DNA of 64,000 bases from an uncultured Bacteroidales bacterium (GTDB taxonomy: Bacteria > Bacteroidota > Bacteroidia > Bacteroidales > F082): NCBI GenBank assembly GCA_905234765.1, contig CAJOIF010000001.1, positions 124,001 to 188,000 of the forward strand, written 5' to 3'. The first letter of the stretch is position 1, and every line of letters begins with the position of its first letter. The position numbers and the translations under genes were made by a program. The notes beneath the pieces are model-generated. The model had not been told where the DNA came from and ran no database searches. It worked only from the letters and a program-made list of their open reading frames with translations. Positions 52,875 through 61,924 of the stretch are shown one piece after another.

Positions 52875-52882
52875 CAAAAGTA
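52875..52882 (-). promoter_or_regulatory. -7 promoter box for the DEAD helicase-menA operon
   Basis: TACTTTTG on the minus strand, 32 bases before the ATG. Confidence 0.62.
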
Positions 52883-52955
52883 GTAATAATTAACGAATTA
52901 CGCTCCATTAATCTTCATTTTGGTCCAAATTTGTTGGATTTTGTGTCGTTTTTCA

Positions 52956-52963
52956 TAATTTTG
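52956..52963 (+). promoter_or_regulatory. -7 promoter box for the serine hydrolase gene
   Basis: TAATTTTG, with TTTG at 52930-52933 as the -33 element (22-base spacer), 10 bases before the ATG. Confidence 0.65.
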
Positions 52964-52973
52964 CCCACATAAA

Positions 52974-54149
52974 ATGACACGCAATCGTCTTATCATATCA
53001 TTCTTTCTGCTGCTGACAATGACCTGTCTCTCTTGCGGGAGACGACAGCATCATCGTGATGTCGTCATCCCCACCGACAGCATTTTCCTTGACTTGGGCA
53101 AGAAAACGGTGGCGCAACGGGCGAAGATGGCCGACAAGACCTTCACGGCACTGAACCTCAACGGCGTAGTGCTGTATGCCGAACAAGACCAAATCATTTA
53201 TGAGAAGGCTTTTGGCTTCCGCGACCTGAACACCCGCCGCAAGGACTCGCTGCGAGTCGATGATGCCTTCCAGCTTTCGTCCGACTCGAAGATGTTCACC
53301 GCTGAGGCCATCATGCTTTTGAAAACCGATGGGAAACTCGATTACGACGACGACGTGCGCAAGTTCATCCCTGAGTTGCCTTACGAAGGCATCACCATCA
53401 GGATGCTGCTCAACCATCGGTCGGGGCTGCCGCGCTACGACTCGATGGCAGACGAGTTTTGGCCCGACCGTAAGAAGCCTTTTTCCAACGAGGCATTGAT
53501 TGATATGCTAGCCAAGCAAAAGCCTGAGCCATACGGGACGCCTGACGCAGCTTATTTCTACAACAACATCAATTATGCGCTGCTGGCCTCAGTGGTGGAA
53601 CGCGTCTCACGTCAGCATTTCGAAGACTTCATGCGCGAACGTATCTTCGAGCCTTTGGGCATGGACCATTCCTATATCTATTCTATGCGCGGCGAAGAAA
53701 CCGTCTCGCTCTACATGCCTACTGAAGTACACGGCCACGACCTATTTCGCAGAGGCCCCGTGAAGGCGCAGAACGACTACCTGAACGGCGTGATGGGAGA
53801 CAAAATCATGTTCTCAAACGTGGAAGACCTGTGGACGTTCAACCAAGCCCTTGACCGACAGCTGCTATTGCCCGACAGCCTGCAAAGCGAGGCTTTCCAA
53901 CCTGGTTCGCCCGCCTGGAAACACGATGAGAACTACGGCTTCGGGTGGCGCATGACGAGAGAACACCCAGGCGTTTATTTCCACTACGGATGGTGGAAAG
54001 GATACCGCAGCGCCATCATTCGCGACACGGCACACCGCCGTTTCTTGGCCATCCTGTGCAACACCACCCAACAAATCCCTTCCGAGGTGATTTGGAGCTT
54101 TGTGTGCGACACCCTCTCGGGTCTGCCTCCTGCCGACCCGCTCCCCTAA
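52974..54149 (+). CDS. Serine beta-lactamase-like hydrolase, lipoprotein
   Basis: A 391-residue class C/penicillin-binding-like hydrolase. It begins with a lipoprotein signal (LSCG, Cys near 21). The catalytic SxxK is in QLSSDSKMFTA near residue 105, YxN in FYNNINYALL near 197, and the third motif is FHYGWWKG near 343. It is anchored to a membrane and could be a D-aminopeptidase, esterase or beta-lactamase relative. Convergent with the response regulator gene. Confidence 0.88.
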   Translation: MTRNRLIISFFLLLTMTCLSCGRRQHHRDVVIPTDSIFLDLGKKTVAQRAKMADKTFTALNLNGVVLYAEQDQIIYEKAFGFRDLNTRRKDSLRVDDAFQLSSDSKMFTAEAIMLLKTDGKLDYDDDVRKFIPELPYEGITIRMLLNHRSGLPRYDSMADEFWPDRKKPFSNEALIDMLAKQKPEPYGTPDAAYFYNNINYALLASVVERVSRQHFEDFMRERIFEPLGMDHSYIYSMRGEETVSLYMPTEVHGHDLFRRGPVKAQNDYLNGVMGDKIMFSNVEDLWTFNQALDRQLLLPDSLQSEAFQPGSPAWKHDENYGFGWRMTREHPGVYFHYGWWKGYRSAIIRDTAHRRFLAILCNTTQQIPSEVIWSFVCDTLSGLPPADPLP

Positions 54150-54193
54150 ACGAAAAACGGCCATACCCGCAAAGGCACAGCCGCTGTTTCGTT
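54149..54193. terminator. Possible terminator hairpin between convergent genes
   Basis: AACGAAA..CGGC pairs with GCCG...TTTCGTT, with a small internal bulge; no long T run follows, so termination is only possible. Confidence 0.45.
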
Positions 54194-54206
54194 ATGATGA
54201 TTTCCA

Positions 54207-54893
54207 TCACTTCACTTCGAGACGGAAACCCACGCCATGCACATTGGCGATGTTGACATCGGGATCGTCGACGAAGTATTTGCGCAACTTGGTGATGTAG
54301 ACATCCATCGAGCGGGCACTGGTATGGTTTTCTTCTTTCCAAATGGTTTGCAAGGCACGGGAGCGCTCAAGCGTGTTGCCCATACACTCGCAAAGCAGCA
54401 GCAACAGTTCCGACTCTTTTGAAGTCAACTTGCGTTCCACGCCCTTGCTGTCGGTCAAAGCGTGGTGAGGAGCATCGAAAGTGAAGCCGCCCAGACGGAA
54501 TTCCATCAATTTGCCAGTCGTCTTGGTGCACCTGCGTCTGACCGCATTGATGCGAGCTAGCAACTCCTCCATGTTGAAAGGCTTGGTGATATAATCGTCG
54601 GCACCGATGGCAAAGCCTTCAAGGATGTCGTCAAGGTCGTTACGGGCAGTGAGGAAAACAATCGGCATGTCGGGCTGCACGTCTTTCACCTTGCGAGCAA
54701 GGGCAAATCCGTCCATGACAGGCATCGTAACATCGAAAAGACAAAAATCAAAACTATTGATGCCGAGGGCTTTCCATGCTTCTTCGCCGTTACCGCACAA
54801 AGCGACCTTGTGACCGTTAGCCTCAAGATATGCCTTCAAAATCATACCCAAACTACGATCATCTTCGGCCAATAAAATTTTCAAATGTGACAT
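54207..54893 (-). CDS. OmpR-family response regulator
   Basis: A 228-residue two-component regulator. Receiver: acidic pair D11/D12, phospho-acceptor D54 in FDVTMPVMDG, and TKPF near residue 105. DNA-binding winged helix: KLTSKESELLLLLCE near 155 and ARSMDVYITKLRKYF with VHGVGFRLE at the end. It has the form of Bacteroidota regulators such as RprY. No histidine kinase is nearby, so its partner is unknown. ATG 54893 is chosen from the receiver start. Confidence 0.93.
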   Translation of the reverse strand: MSHLKILLAEDDRSLGMILKAYLEANGHKVALCGNGEEAWKALGINSFDFCLFDVTMPVMDGFALARKVKDVQPDMPIVFLTARNDLDDILEGFAIGADDYITKPFNMEELLARINAVRRRCTKTTGKLMEFRLGGFTFDAPHHALTDSKGVERKLTSKESELLLLLCECMGNTLERSRALQTIWKEENHTSARSMDVYITKLRKYFVDDPDVNIANVHGVGFRLEVK

Positions 54894-54964
54894 AAATTTG
54901 TTCTTATTATATTTTTGGTTCGTAATTAACTCGGTTATATACTTACCTTGCAAAAAAAGATGTG

Positions 54965-54972
54965 CAAAAATA
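54965..54972 (-). promoter_or_regulatory. -7 promoter box for the response regulator
   Basis: TATTTTTG on the minus strand, 71 bases before the ATG, leaving an A/T-rich leader. Confidence 0.5.
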
Positions 54973-55014
54973 ATAATTTTTTTTCATTTTATCCTCGTTC
55001 GTGTGAATTAATCT

Positions 55015-55022
55015 TATCTTCG
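55015..55022 (+). promoter_or_regulatory. Candidate variant -7 box for pgi
   Basis: TATCTTCG, 23 bases before the ATG; same TTCG variant as before mvaD. Confidence 0.45.
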
Positions 55023-55045
55023 CAGCATTAAAAACACTTTTCACC

Positions 55046-56377
55046 ATGAAAATCGACCTCTCTCATGTCCTTCCTTTTTTGGACGAAAAAACAAAAAGTA
55101 ACTTAGAATATAGAGTTTCAACTGTTTATGAAACCATATATCAGCGAACTGGTGCTGGTAACGATTTCCTTGGCTGGGTGAGTCTACCTTCTGGAATTAA
55201 TGAAACGCTTCTCGTCGACATCGAAAAAACAGCCGCCGACTTGCGCAAGAAGTCGGAAATCTTTGTCGTCATCGGCATCGGAGGCTCCTATTTGGGTGCC
55301 CGTGCCGTCATCGAAGCGCTACAAAACCACTTTGCACCGTTGACGGGTGACAAGCCTTTGATTGTCTACGCCGGCCACAACATGAGCGAAGACTATCTCC
55401 ACGACCTGATGGCTGTCCTTGACAAGAAAGACTACTCGTTGGCTGTTATTTCCAAGTCGGGCACGACGACCGAACCCGCCATTGCCTTCCGCATCCTGAA
55501 ACAACACATCATTAATAAATACGGCGAACAGGAAGCCGCCTCGCGCATCATCGCCATCACCGACAAGGCCCGTGGTGCCTTGAAACAACTGGCCAATGTA
55601 AAGGGCTACAAGACCTATATCGTCCCCGACGATGTGGGCGGCCGCTTCTCGGTGCTTACTCCCGTGGGCTTGCTGCCCATCGCCATGGCGGGCATCGACA
55701 TCCGCACCTTGGTGAAAGGTGCCGTCGAGATGGAAAAACAATGCAAATCCAACCCGACCGTCGACAATCCTGTTACACAATATGCCGTGGTGCGCCAAGC
55801 CTTGTATGCCCAAGGCCGGACCAACGAAATCATGGTCAACTATGAGCCACGCCTGGTGTATTTCTCCGAATGGTGGAAACAACTTTATGGCGAGAGTCAC
55901 GGCAAGCAGCACAAAGGCATCTTCCCTGCTTCGGTCACCTTCAGCACCGACTTGCATTCCATGGGACAATACATCCAAGACGGCTTGCGCAACCTCTTCG
56001 AGACCGTGATTTCTGTTGAGAACTCGAACCACGAACTCCGCATCCCTATGGAGAACGACGACCTCGACCAGCTGAACTACATCGCCGGCAAGCGCATCAG
56101 CGAGGTGAACCACAAGGCTGAACTCGGCACCGTTTTGGCCCACGAGGACGGCGGCGTGCCGAACCTCCGCATCGTCATCCCCGAAGTGTCAGAAAAAGTG
56201 CTTGGCGAACTGATCTATTTCTTCGAGATGGCTTGCGCCGTCAGCGGCTACATGCTGGACGTCAACCCCTTCGACCAACCTGGCGTGGAGGCATACAAGA
56301 AGAACATGTTTGCGCTATTGGGCAAGAAAGGGTTTGAAGAGCAGACGAAGAAGTTGAATGAGCGGTTGGGTATCTGA
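55046..56377 (+). CDS. pgi: Glucose-6-phosphate isomerase
   Basis: Interconverts glucose 6-phosphate and fructose 6-phosphate. At 443 residues it is of the shorter PGI class. Motifs are VVIGIGGSYLGARA near residue 75, SKSGTTTEPA near 140, DDVGGRFSVLTPVGLLP near 195, the catalytic Glu in YGESHGKQHKGIFP near 280, and NPFDQPGVEAYK near 410. It has its own candidate promoter and is not part of an operon with the upstream gene. Confidence 0.97.
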   Translation: MKIDLSHVLPFLDEKTKSNLEYRVSTVYETIYQRTGAGNDFLGWVSLPSGINETLLVDIEKTAADLRKKSEIFVVIGIGGSYLGARAVIEALQNHFAPLTGDKPLIVYAGHNMSEDYLHDLMAVLDKKDYSLAVISKSGTTTEPAIAFRILKQHIINKYGEQEAASRIIAITDKARGALKQLANVKGYKTYIVPDDVGGRFSVLTPVGLLPIAMAGIDIRTLVKGAVEMEKQCKSNPTVDNPVTQYAVVRQALYAQGRTNEIMVNYEPRLVYFSEWWKQLYGESHGKQHKGIFPASVTFSTDLHSMGQYIQDGLRNLFETVISVENSNHELRIPMENDDLDQLNYIAGKRISEVNHKAELGTVLAHEDGGVPNLRIVIPEVSEKVLGELIYFFEMACAVSGYMLDVNPFDQPGVEAYKKNMFALLGKKGFEEQTKKLNERLGI

Positions 56378-56385
56378 AAATGTGT

Positions 56386-56393
56386 TATCTTTG
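56386..56393 (+). promoter_or_regulatory. -7 promoter box for the 52-aa gene
   Basis: TATCTTTG, 29 bases before the ATG at 56423. Confidence 0.62.
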
Positions 56394-56422
56394 CAGCCTC
56401 AAAACCACTATAAACATCTGAA

Positions 56423-56581
56423 ATGGACGTACCTAAAGACGACGTAAACTCACAGTTTACATTTACTTACGACGACATCAAAGGCACCGTGCACGTTGTC
56501 GACCATCTCACGGGCGAAGAATACGACTTATTGAAGGAAGACACCGGCTGGTTTGATGCCGAGTTCAAGTTCGATGTATAA
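56423..56581 (+). CDS. Acidic 52-residue protein
   Basis: An open frame of 52 codons with the start MDVPKDDVNSQFTFTYDDIKG and the end DAEFKFDV. It is strongly acidic and has no signal peptide or helix. A full -7 box lies upstream and the codon use looks like that of the neighbouring genes, so it is probably translated. Strand-like segments (FTFTYDDI, TVHVVDHL, EFKFDV) suggest a small beta fold. No family is recognised. It precedes the TonB receptor by 73 bases and could share its transcript. Confidence 0.65.
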   Translation: MDVPKDDVNSQFTFTYDDIKGTVHVVDHLTGEEYDLLKEDTGWFDAEFKFDV

Positions 56582-56654
56582 AGAACCCATAGCAAATCAT
56601 AGAACTCATAACGTTTGATTGGACAATTGAACGTATAAACCATTTTATTTTGAT

Positions 56655-59069
56655 ATGAAACAACGTTTTTTGCGCCGATGGTTTGTTGCCGTCGGTTTGG
56701 TCTTGGCCTGTTTGCCAGCCTTGGCGCAGAAGCACACCGTGAGCGGCTATGTGATGGATGCCGCCAGCAAGGAAACCCTTATCGGAGCCACTGTTTACGA
56801 CAGCAGGTCAGGAAAAGGATGTGCTACAAATAGTTACGGCTTCTACACCCTCACCCTTAACCAGGACACAGTAGACCTGCAAATCTCTTATGTGGGTTAT
56901 AAGCAGCAACACACAACCTTTGAGCTGAAAGAAAACCTCAATCTGAATTTCGTGCTTTTTGGCAGCACCACCTTGGAAGAAGTCGTCGTGGAGGCCACGC
57001 GCACCACGGTGAGTGCCCGCAGTCCGCAGATGAGCGTGGTGGAGTTGCCCGTACAGCAAATCAAGAGCATCCCTACCCTGTTTGGCGAGACCGACGTGCT
57101 GAAAGCCATACAGCTGTTGCCTGGCGTGCAAAACGGTTCGGAAGGCTCGGCGGGCATGTATGTGCGCGGCGGCGGCCCTGACGAGAACCTCTTGCTCTTG
57201 GACGGCGTACCTGTCTACAACGTCAACCACATGATGGGCTTCTTCTCCGTTTTCAACCCCGATGCCTTGAAAAACGTCACCTTATACAAAGGCAGCTTCC
57301 CCGCCCATTTCGGCGGCAGGCTCTCGTCGGTGGTCGACATCCGTATGAAGGAAGGCGACATGCAAAAATACCACGGCAATGTCAGCCTCGGGATCATCTC
57401 CTCGAAAATCAACCTGGAAGGTCCCATCGTGAAAGACAAGTTGTCGTTCAACCTCTCGTTCCGCCGCACTTACAGCGACCTGCTGATGAAGCCCGCCCTT
57501 TGGATAGCCAAGTATCAGATCGGTGACGTCAGCAAGCTGAAAGCCGGCTATTATTTCTATGACTTCAACGGCAAAATCAACTGGAAAATCTCCGACAAGG
57601 ATCGCCTTTACCTCAGTTTCTATTCGGGTGACGACGACATTTACTTCAAAGTGAAAAGCAAGGACTATACCGCCATGGACACCCAATACTCCGAATATCT
57701 CAAGATGAACTGGAAATGGGGCAACAAAGTGGCGGCCCTGCGCTGGAACCACGTCTTGTCGCAACAACTCTTCATGGATGCCTCGGTCAACTACACGCAA
57801 TACCGCCACAACCTCGGCATCGGCTTTTCAGAAGAACAGGTTGACCTGATACACAACAACTCTTTTGAGAATGAGTTCGACATGGCCTACAAATCGGGCA
57901 TCCACGATGTCACTGCCAAAGTCGACTTCGACTACAAGCCCCTACCGAACCACGAGATCCGCTTCGGCGGCAGCTACACCTATCACCAATTCAGGCCCGA
58001 TGTGCAGACATTGAAACTCTCTTCGGGAAACCAGACCGAAATCGATACCACGGCTGGCTCGCCTAAGGTGTTCGCCCACGAAACCGCCCTTTACGCTGAG
58101 GACAACATGACCTTTGGCGACATCTTCCGCGTCAACGCAGGCTTACACTACTCCACTTTCACCGTTGAGGGCAAGACCTACCAGAGTGTGCAGCCTCGCT
58201 TGAGTACCAGCGTGATGGTGGCCGCCAACCTCTCGCTCAAGGCGGGCTACGCCTACATGACGCAATACGTCCACCTGCTCTCCAACAGCAGCCTCAGTCT
58301 GCCCACTGACCTCTGGGTACCAGTCACAGCGAAAATCGTCCCGATGAATGCCCACCAGGTGTCAATGGGTGCCTTCTATGAAGTGCCACGCATGTTCAAC
58401 ATCTCCTTGGAAGGCTACTACAAGACCATGGACAACCTGCTGGAATACAAAGACGGCGCATCGTTCTTCGGTTCCTCCGAGAACTGGGAAAACAAGGTCT
58501 GCCTGGGTAAAGGCTGGGCTTATGGCTTGGAGTTTCTCGTGCAACGTTCTTACGGCAAGACCACGGGCTGGGTGGGTTACACCTGGGCCCATGCCAAACG
58601 ACAGTTCGACCGCGAAGGTATGGTCATCAACCAAGGCAAAGAGTTCCCCGCCAAATACGACCGCCGTCACGATGTCAGCGTCACCGTCCAGCACAAGTTC
58701 AGCAAACGCTTCGACCTCAGCGGCACTTGGGTCTTCAGCAGCGGCAACTGCGGCACCCTCGGAACACAAATCTACGAAGGACTTCCCAACGGTTACGGCT
58801 ACAATCCGACTATCAGCGCACTGGAACGCAACAACTTCCGCTTGGGCAACTACCACCGACTGGATTTAGGCGCCAACCTCCACTATTACGCCAAACACGG
58901 CACGAGTACTTGGAACCTCAGCGTGTATAACGTTTACAATCACAACAATCCTTTCCTTGTCTACAGCGATTACGAATGGGACGAAGCCACACAACAGGAG
59001 AGAAAAATCCTGAAACAAGTGAGCCTCTTCCCCATCATTCCTTCGTTAAGTTATAGTTTTAAGTTCTGA
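56655..59069 (+). CDS. TonB-dependent receptor
   Basis: An 804-residue outer-membrane receptor. It has a signal peptide ending PALAQ, a CarboxypepD_reg-like domain (about 27-110: VSGYVMDAASKETLIGATVYD), then a plug domain (about 125-235, with LLPGVQNGSEGSAGMYVRGGGPDENL and LDGVPVYN) and a 22-strand-type barrel ending in aromatic YSFKF. It would import a ligand using TonB energy; the substrate is unknown. The DUF4249 lipoprotein gene 7 bases downstream is its usual partner in Bacteroidota. Confidence 0.95.
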   Translation: MKQRFLRRWFVAVGLVLACLPALAQKHTVSGYVMDAASKETLIGATVYDSRSGKGCATNSYGFYTLTLNQDTVDLQISYVGYKQQHTTFELKENLNLNFVLFGSTTLEEVVVEATRTTVSARSPQMSVVELPVQQIKSIPTLFGETDVLKAIQLLPGVQNGSEGSAGMYVRGGGPDENLLLLDGVPVYNVNHMMGFFSVFNPDALKNVTLYKGSFPAHFGGRLSSVVDIRMKEGDMQKYHGNVSLGIISSKINLEGPIVKDKLSFNLSFRRTYSDLLMKPALWIAKYQIGDVSKLKAGYYFYDFNGKINWKISDKDRLYLSFYSGDDDIYFKVKSKDYTAMDTQYSEYLKMNWKWGNKVAALRWNHVLSQQLFMDASVNYTQYRHNLGIGFSEEQVDLIHNNSFENEFDMAYKSGIHDVTAKVDFDYKPLPNHEIRFGGSYTYHQFRPDVQTLKLSSGNQTEIDTTAGSPKVFAHETALYAEDNMTFGDIFRVNAGLHYSTFTVEGKTYQSVQPRLSTSVMVAANLSLKAGYAYMTQYVHLLSNSSLSLPTDLWVPVTAKIVPMNAHQVSMGAFYEVPRMFNISLEGYYKTMDNLLEYKDGASFFGSSENWENKVCLGKGWAYGLEFLVQRSYGKTTGWVGYTWAHAKRQFDREGMVINQGKEFPAKYDRRHDVSVTVQHKFSKRFDLSGTWVFSSGNCGTLGTQIYEGLPNGYGYNPTISALERNNFRLGNYHRLDLGANLHYYAKHGTSTWNLSVYNVYNHNNPFLVYSDYEWDEATQQERKILKQVSLFPIIPSLSYSFKF

Positions 59070-59076
59070 CAGTATT

Positions 59077-60099
59077 ATGAAAACCAATAAATTATCCATA
59101 GCCATACTCCTCGGGGCACTCTTTCTTGTCTCTTGCGAAAAGGAAATCGAATTCAAGGGCGAAGAAACCGACCCGAAGCTGGTCATCAACAGCCTGGTGG
59201 AGCCCGGACGGCCCATCAAGGCCAATATCACCAAAAGCTATTTCTTCTTGGACAACAACCCCTCTACCGCCGTCCCCGATGACCTTGTCGCCACGCTTTA
59301 CGTGAACGGCCACCTTGTCGGCGAGATGACACGGCAAATCGATACGATTATTGTGGATTACGAATACGTCGATATTGACAGCGTGAAGCCGGTTTATTCA
59401 ATGGTGCCTATTTTCGTCAACGAGTATCGTCCCAATCCGGGCGATGTGGTGACCATCACTGCGTCAGCCAACGGCTACGACGATGTGGAGGCCTCAACAA
59501 GTCCATTGCCCAACACTGCTTCCTGGAGTGTCGGCAATTACCATGTCTCCCACTGGGAGATGTCTTTCTATGAGCCTTATTACGAACAAGAGGACACATC
59601 ATGGTATATTCAAGGCACGATAGAGCTGACCGTGGAAATCGCAGACCCCAACCCGGGAGAGACCAATTATTTCAAAATGCATGTAGAAACGGGCGGAATC
59701 ACCGACTACGAGACCGGAACCACCTATTACATCACCGCCACCTACGACGATCCCGTTTTTGGCGGCACCAACGTCGGCGGCATTGACTTGCCCATGGGTG
59801 CCGAAGGCGTGTTCACGGATGTGCTTTTCGATGGCAGGTCGTACCAAATCAAAGTGCCGCTGGATCTTTATGTCTCGTATACGAGCCAGACCGCGCCCGA
59901 CATTCTCCGCATGCCCATCACGATGGAACATCTCACGAAGGAATACTATTATTACCTGAACACTTGTGAGCAAGCCAGTGAAATCATGCAGCTCTTCTCG
60001 GAGCCAGTACAGACCTATACCAATGTGGAAGGCGGCTACGGCTTGGTAGGTGGAAGGTGTTCCGATACATTGTGGTTCGAAATGCCTCTGACAAGATAA
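59077..60099 (+). CDS. DUF4249 lipoprotein
   Basis: A 340-residue protein with lipobox LVSCEK (Cys near 20). The body matches DUF4249: EETDPKLVINSLVEPGRPIKANITKSYFF, then a segment around NYFKMHVE and a C-terminal YLNTCEQASEIMQLFSEPVQTYTNVEGGYGLVGGR. DUF4249 proteins pair with TonB receptors as above and probably bind the same ligand on the surface. Convergent with DUF2147, 10 bases away. Confidence 0.9.
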   Translation: MKTNKLSIAILLGALFLVSCEKEIEFKGEETDPKLVINSLVEPGRPIKANITKSYFFLDNNPSTAVPDDLVATLYVNGHLVGEMTRQIDTIIVDYEYVDIDSVKPVYSMVPIFVNEYRPNPGDVVTITASANGYDDVEASTSPLPNTASWSVGNYHVSHWEMSFYEPYYEQEDTSWYIQGTIELTVEIADPNPGETNYFKMHVETGGITDYETGTTYYITATYDDPVFGGTNVGGIDLPMGAEGVFTDVLFDGRSYQIKVPLDLYVSYTSQTAPDILRMPITMEHLTKEYYYYLNTCEQASEIMQLFSEPVQTYTNVEGGYGLVGGRCSDTLWFEMPLTR

Positions 60100-60109
60100 A
60101 CCTCGCGAT

Positions 60110-60547
60110 TTATTTCTTCCTCTTCCAGGTCTGTGAACGGCCTAACACGCCAGCCTTATCCAATGAGCCGCGTACGATAAGTTCGTCTGTTTTCGCCTTA
60201 TAGGATACCTTACCATTATAGGTCTTTTGGCTTTCGGGGTCATAGATTTTACCTTTCAGATGGTCGCTATGGACTTTCATGTCGCTGAATAACTTGGTGC
60301 CGACAACACCCTCATATTCTTTTGGATAAGGCTCTTTCATGACCTTGTATTTTCCGTTGACATCTTTCTCGTAAAGCGTAGTGATTATAGCTTGATATGT
60401 GCCATTTTCCACGTAAATATTGACCGTAGAGCGCATATCGCCAGTGTTGTCATCAAAGGTGTTCCATTGGCCGACCATTTTGCTGACTTGTGCTTGGGCG
60501 AGGGTGGCAAAAGCCACAAAAAGGAGTAGGAAAAACTGTTTTCTCAT
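60110..60547 (-). CDS. DUF2147 secreted protein
   Basis: A 145-residue protein with a signal peptide ending TLAQA-Q. The mature part fits DUF2147, with MVGQWNTFDDNTGDMRSTVNIY near the start, TKLFSDMKVHSDHLKGKIYDPESQKTYNGKV and a basic WKRKK end. Function unknown; periplasmic or outer-membrane associated. Downstream of the TolC gene by 42 bases. Confidence 0.85.
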   Translation of the reverse strand: MRKQFFLLLFVAFATLAQAQVSKMVGQWNTFDDNTGDMRSTVNIYVENGTYQAIITTLYEKDVNGKYKVMKEPYPKEYEGVVGTKLFSDMKVHSDHLKGKIYDPESQKTYNGKVSYKAKTDELIVRGSLDKAGVLGRSQTWKRKK

Positions 60548-60589
60548 GGGAATTTGTATTGATGAAACGTAAACGGAATAAGTTCGGTT

Positions 60590-61924
60590 TTATTTTGTCA
60601 GTTTTCGATAAGTCACCAAATTGACCCGATACTCCACTCGGCTGTCGGTGAGCTCGTCGCGGCTTTGCTTGAGCAGGGTTTGGGCTTCCAAAAGGTCGGA
60701 AAGGGCGACCAATCCAGCTTCGTAATAGTCTTGTGTGATTTTCAGATTGGCCTCGGCATCGCTGAGTGCGGTTTGTGCCATCGTGATGCGCAGCCAGCTT
60801 TGTTCCAAGTTGAACCAGGCCTGGTTGGTCTGCATTTCCATCTTCTCGATGAGGTCGCGGCGGGTGTTTTCGGCCACCTCGGCATCGAGGTCGTGCTTCC
60901 TTAGCTTGAACGAAGTCTTGTGCCAGTCGGTGATGGGCACCTGAAGCACGGCAAAGACCAGTGCGTTGGGTTTCGAGTTCTCGAACATCGTGTTGTAGTT
61001 CGTGCCGCCACCCACCATCAACGAAGGCAAGGCCTCGCCAAGGGTCATCTTCTTTTTCAGTTTTTCGGCTTGCAGCGAGAGGCCTAAAAGGTGGCTTTCG
61101 TTGCGTTGTGCCACGGCTTCGGAAGCGACTTGGAAATAGGCCGAAGGCTCCGTCTCAAGCCCGAGCGTGTCTGTGAGGGTCATGGTTTGCCAGTCCGCGC
61201 CGATGTATTGCGCCAAAAGCATTTTTAATAAGGTGATGCCATCGTTCAGTTTCTTGCGGTTGAGTTGGCTTTCGTTCTGCTTCACGCGCAGTTTGTATTG
61301 GTCGGTAGGCATGGCCAAACCTGCCTCGATGGCACCCGACAAATCTTTGTCCAAGGTGTCCAAAAGACGGTCTAGGTCGTCCAAAGTGGCGTTTTTCTCC
61401 TCCAAAGCGATGATTTGCCAATACAGGGTTTCTGTTTGCAAACGCACTTCGTCTTCCTTCATTTTTGACTGGTATTCAGCGGCTTCGATGCCTAACTCGG
61501 CAAGTTTGTTGCCGTTGCGGATGCGCCCGCCAGCATAAATCGGCTCCACAGCCATCGCGTTGAGTATCACGCCATTTTGAACGAAGGAGTATTCCTTTTG
61601 CAGGCCCATATTGGCACCATATTCGGCATAAAGCGAATAGAGGATTTGTCGCAGTTGAGCGTTGTCGATGTCGTCAATGCCAAAGGAAATCATCGGATTC
61701 AAGGCATCAAAGGCCAAGGCTTGTGCCGTGACGGTGGGGAGATAGGCTGTCTGGGCTTCTTTCTTCGTCGCACGGGCTTTGTCGATTTCCAATTGGCTGT
61801 TTTTCAGTTCAATGTTGTTCTCCAAGGCCATGTCGATGCAGTCTTGCACGGAGAGATGCGTTTCCTGACCGAACAAGGAAACTGCCGATAACAACAGGCA
61901 CAATATAATGATTTGCTTTCTCAT
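60590..61924 (-). CDS. TolC family outer-membrane efflux protein
   Basis: A 444-residue TolC-type protein with a signal peptide ending LFGQ. It has paired helical-hairpin repeats rich in Ala, Glu and Gln, for example ELKNSQLEIDKARATKKEAQTAYLP and DAEANLKITQDYYEAGLVALSDLLEAQTLL near the end. It probably forms the channel for the RND pump encoded just upstream, with which it overlaps by 4 bases. Confidence 0.93.
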   Translation of the reverse strand: MRKQIIILCLLLSAVSLFGQETHLSVQDCIDMALENNIELKNSQLEIDKARATKKEAQTAYLPTVTAQALAFDALNPMISFGIDDIDNAQLRQILYSLYAEYGANMGLQKEYSFVQNGVILNAMAVEPIYAGGRIRNGNKLAELGIEAAEYQSKMKEDEVRLQTETLYWQIIALEEKNATLDDLDRLLDTLDKDLSGAIEAGLAMPTDQYKLRVKQNESQLNRKKLNDGITLLKMLLAQYIGADWQTMTLTDTLGLETEPSAYFQVASEAVAQRNESHLLGLSLQAEKLKKKMTLGEALPSLMVGGGTNYNTMFENSKPNALVFAVLQVPITDWHKTSFKLRKHDLDAEVAENTRRDLIEKMEMQTNQAWFNLEQSWLRITMAQTALSDAEANLKITQDYYEAGLVALSDLLEAQTLLKQSRDELTDSRVEYRVNLVTYRKLTK

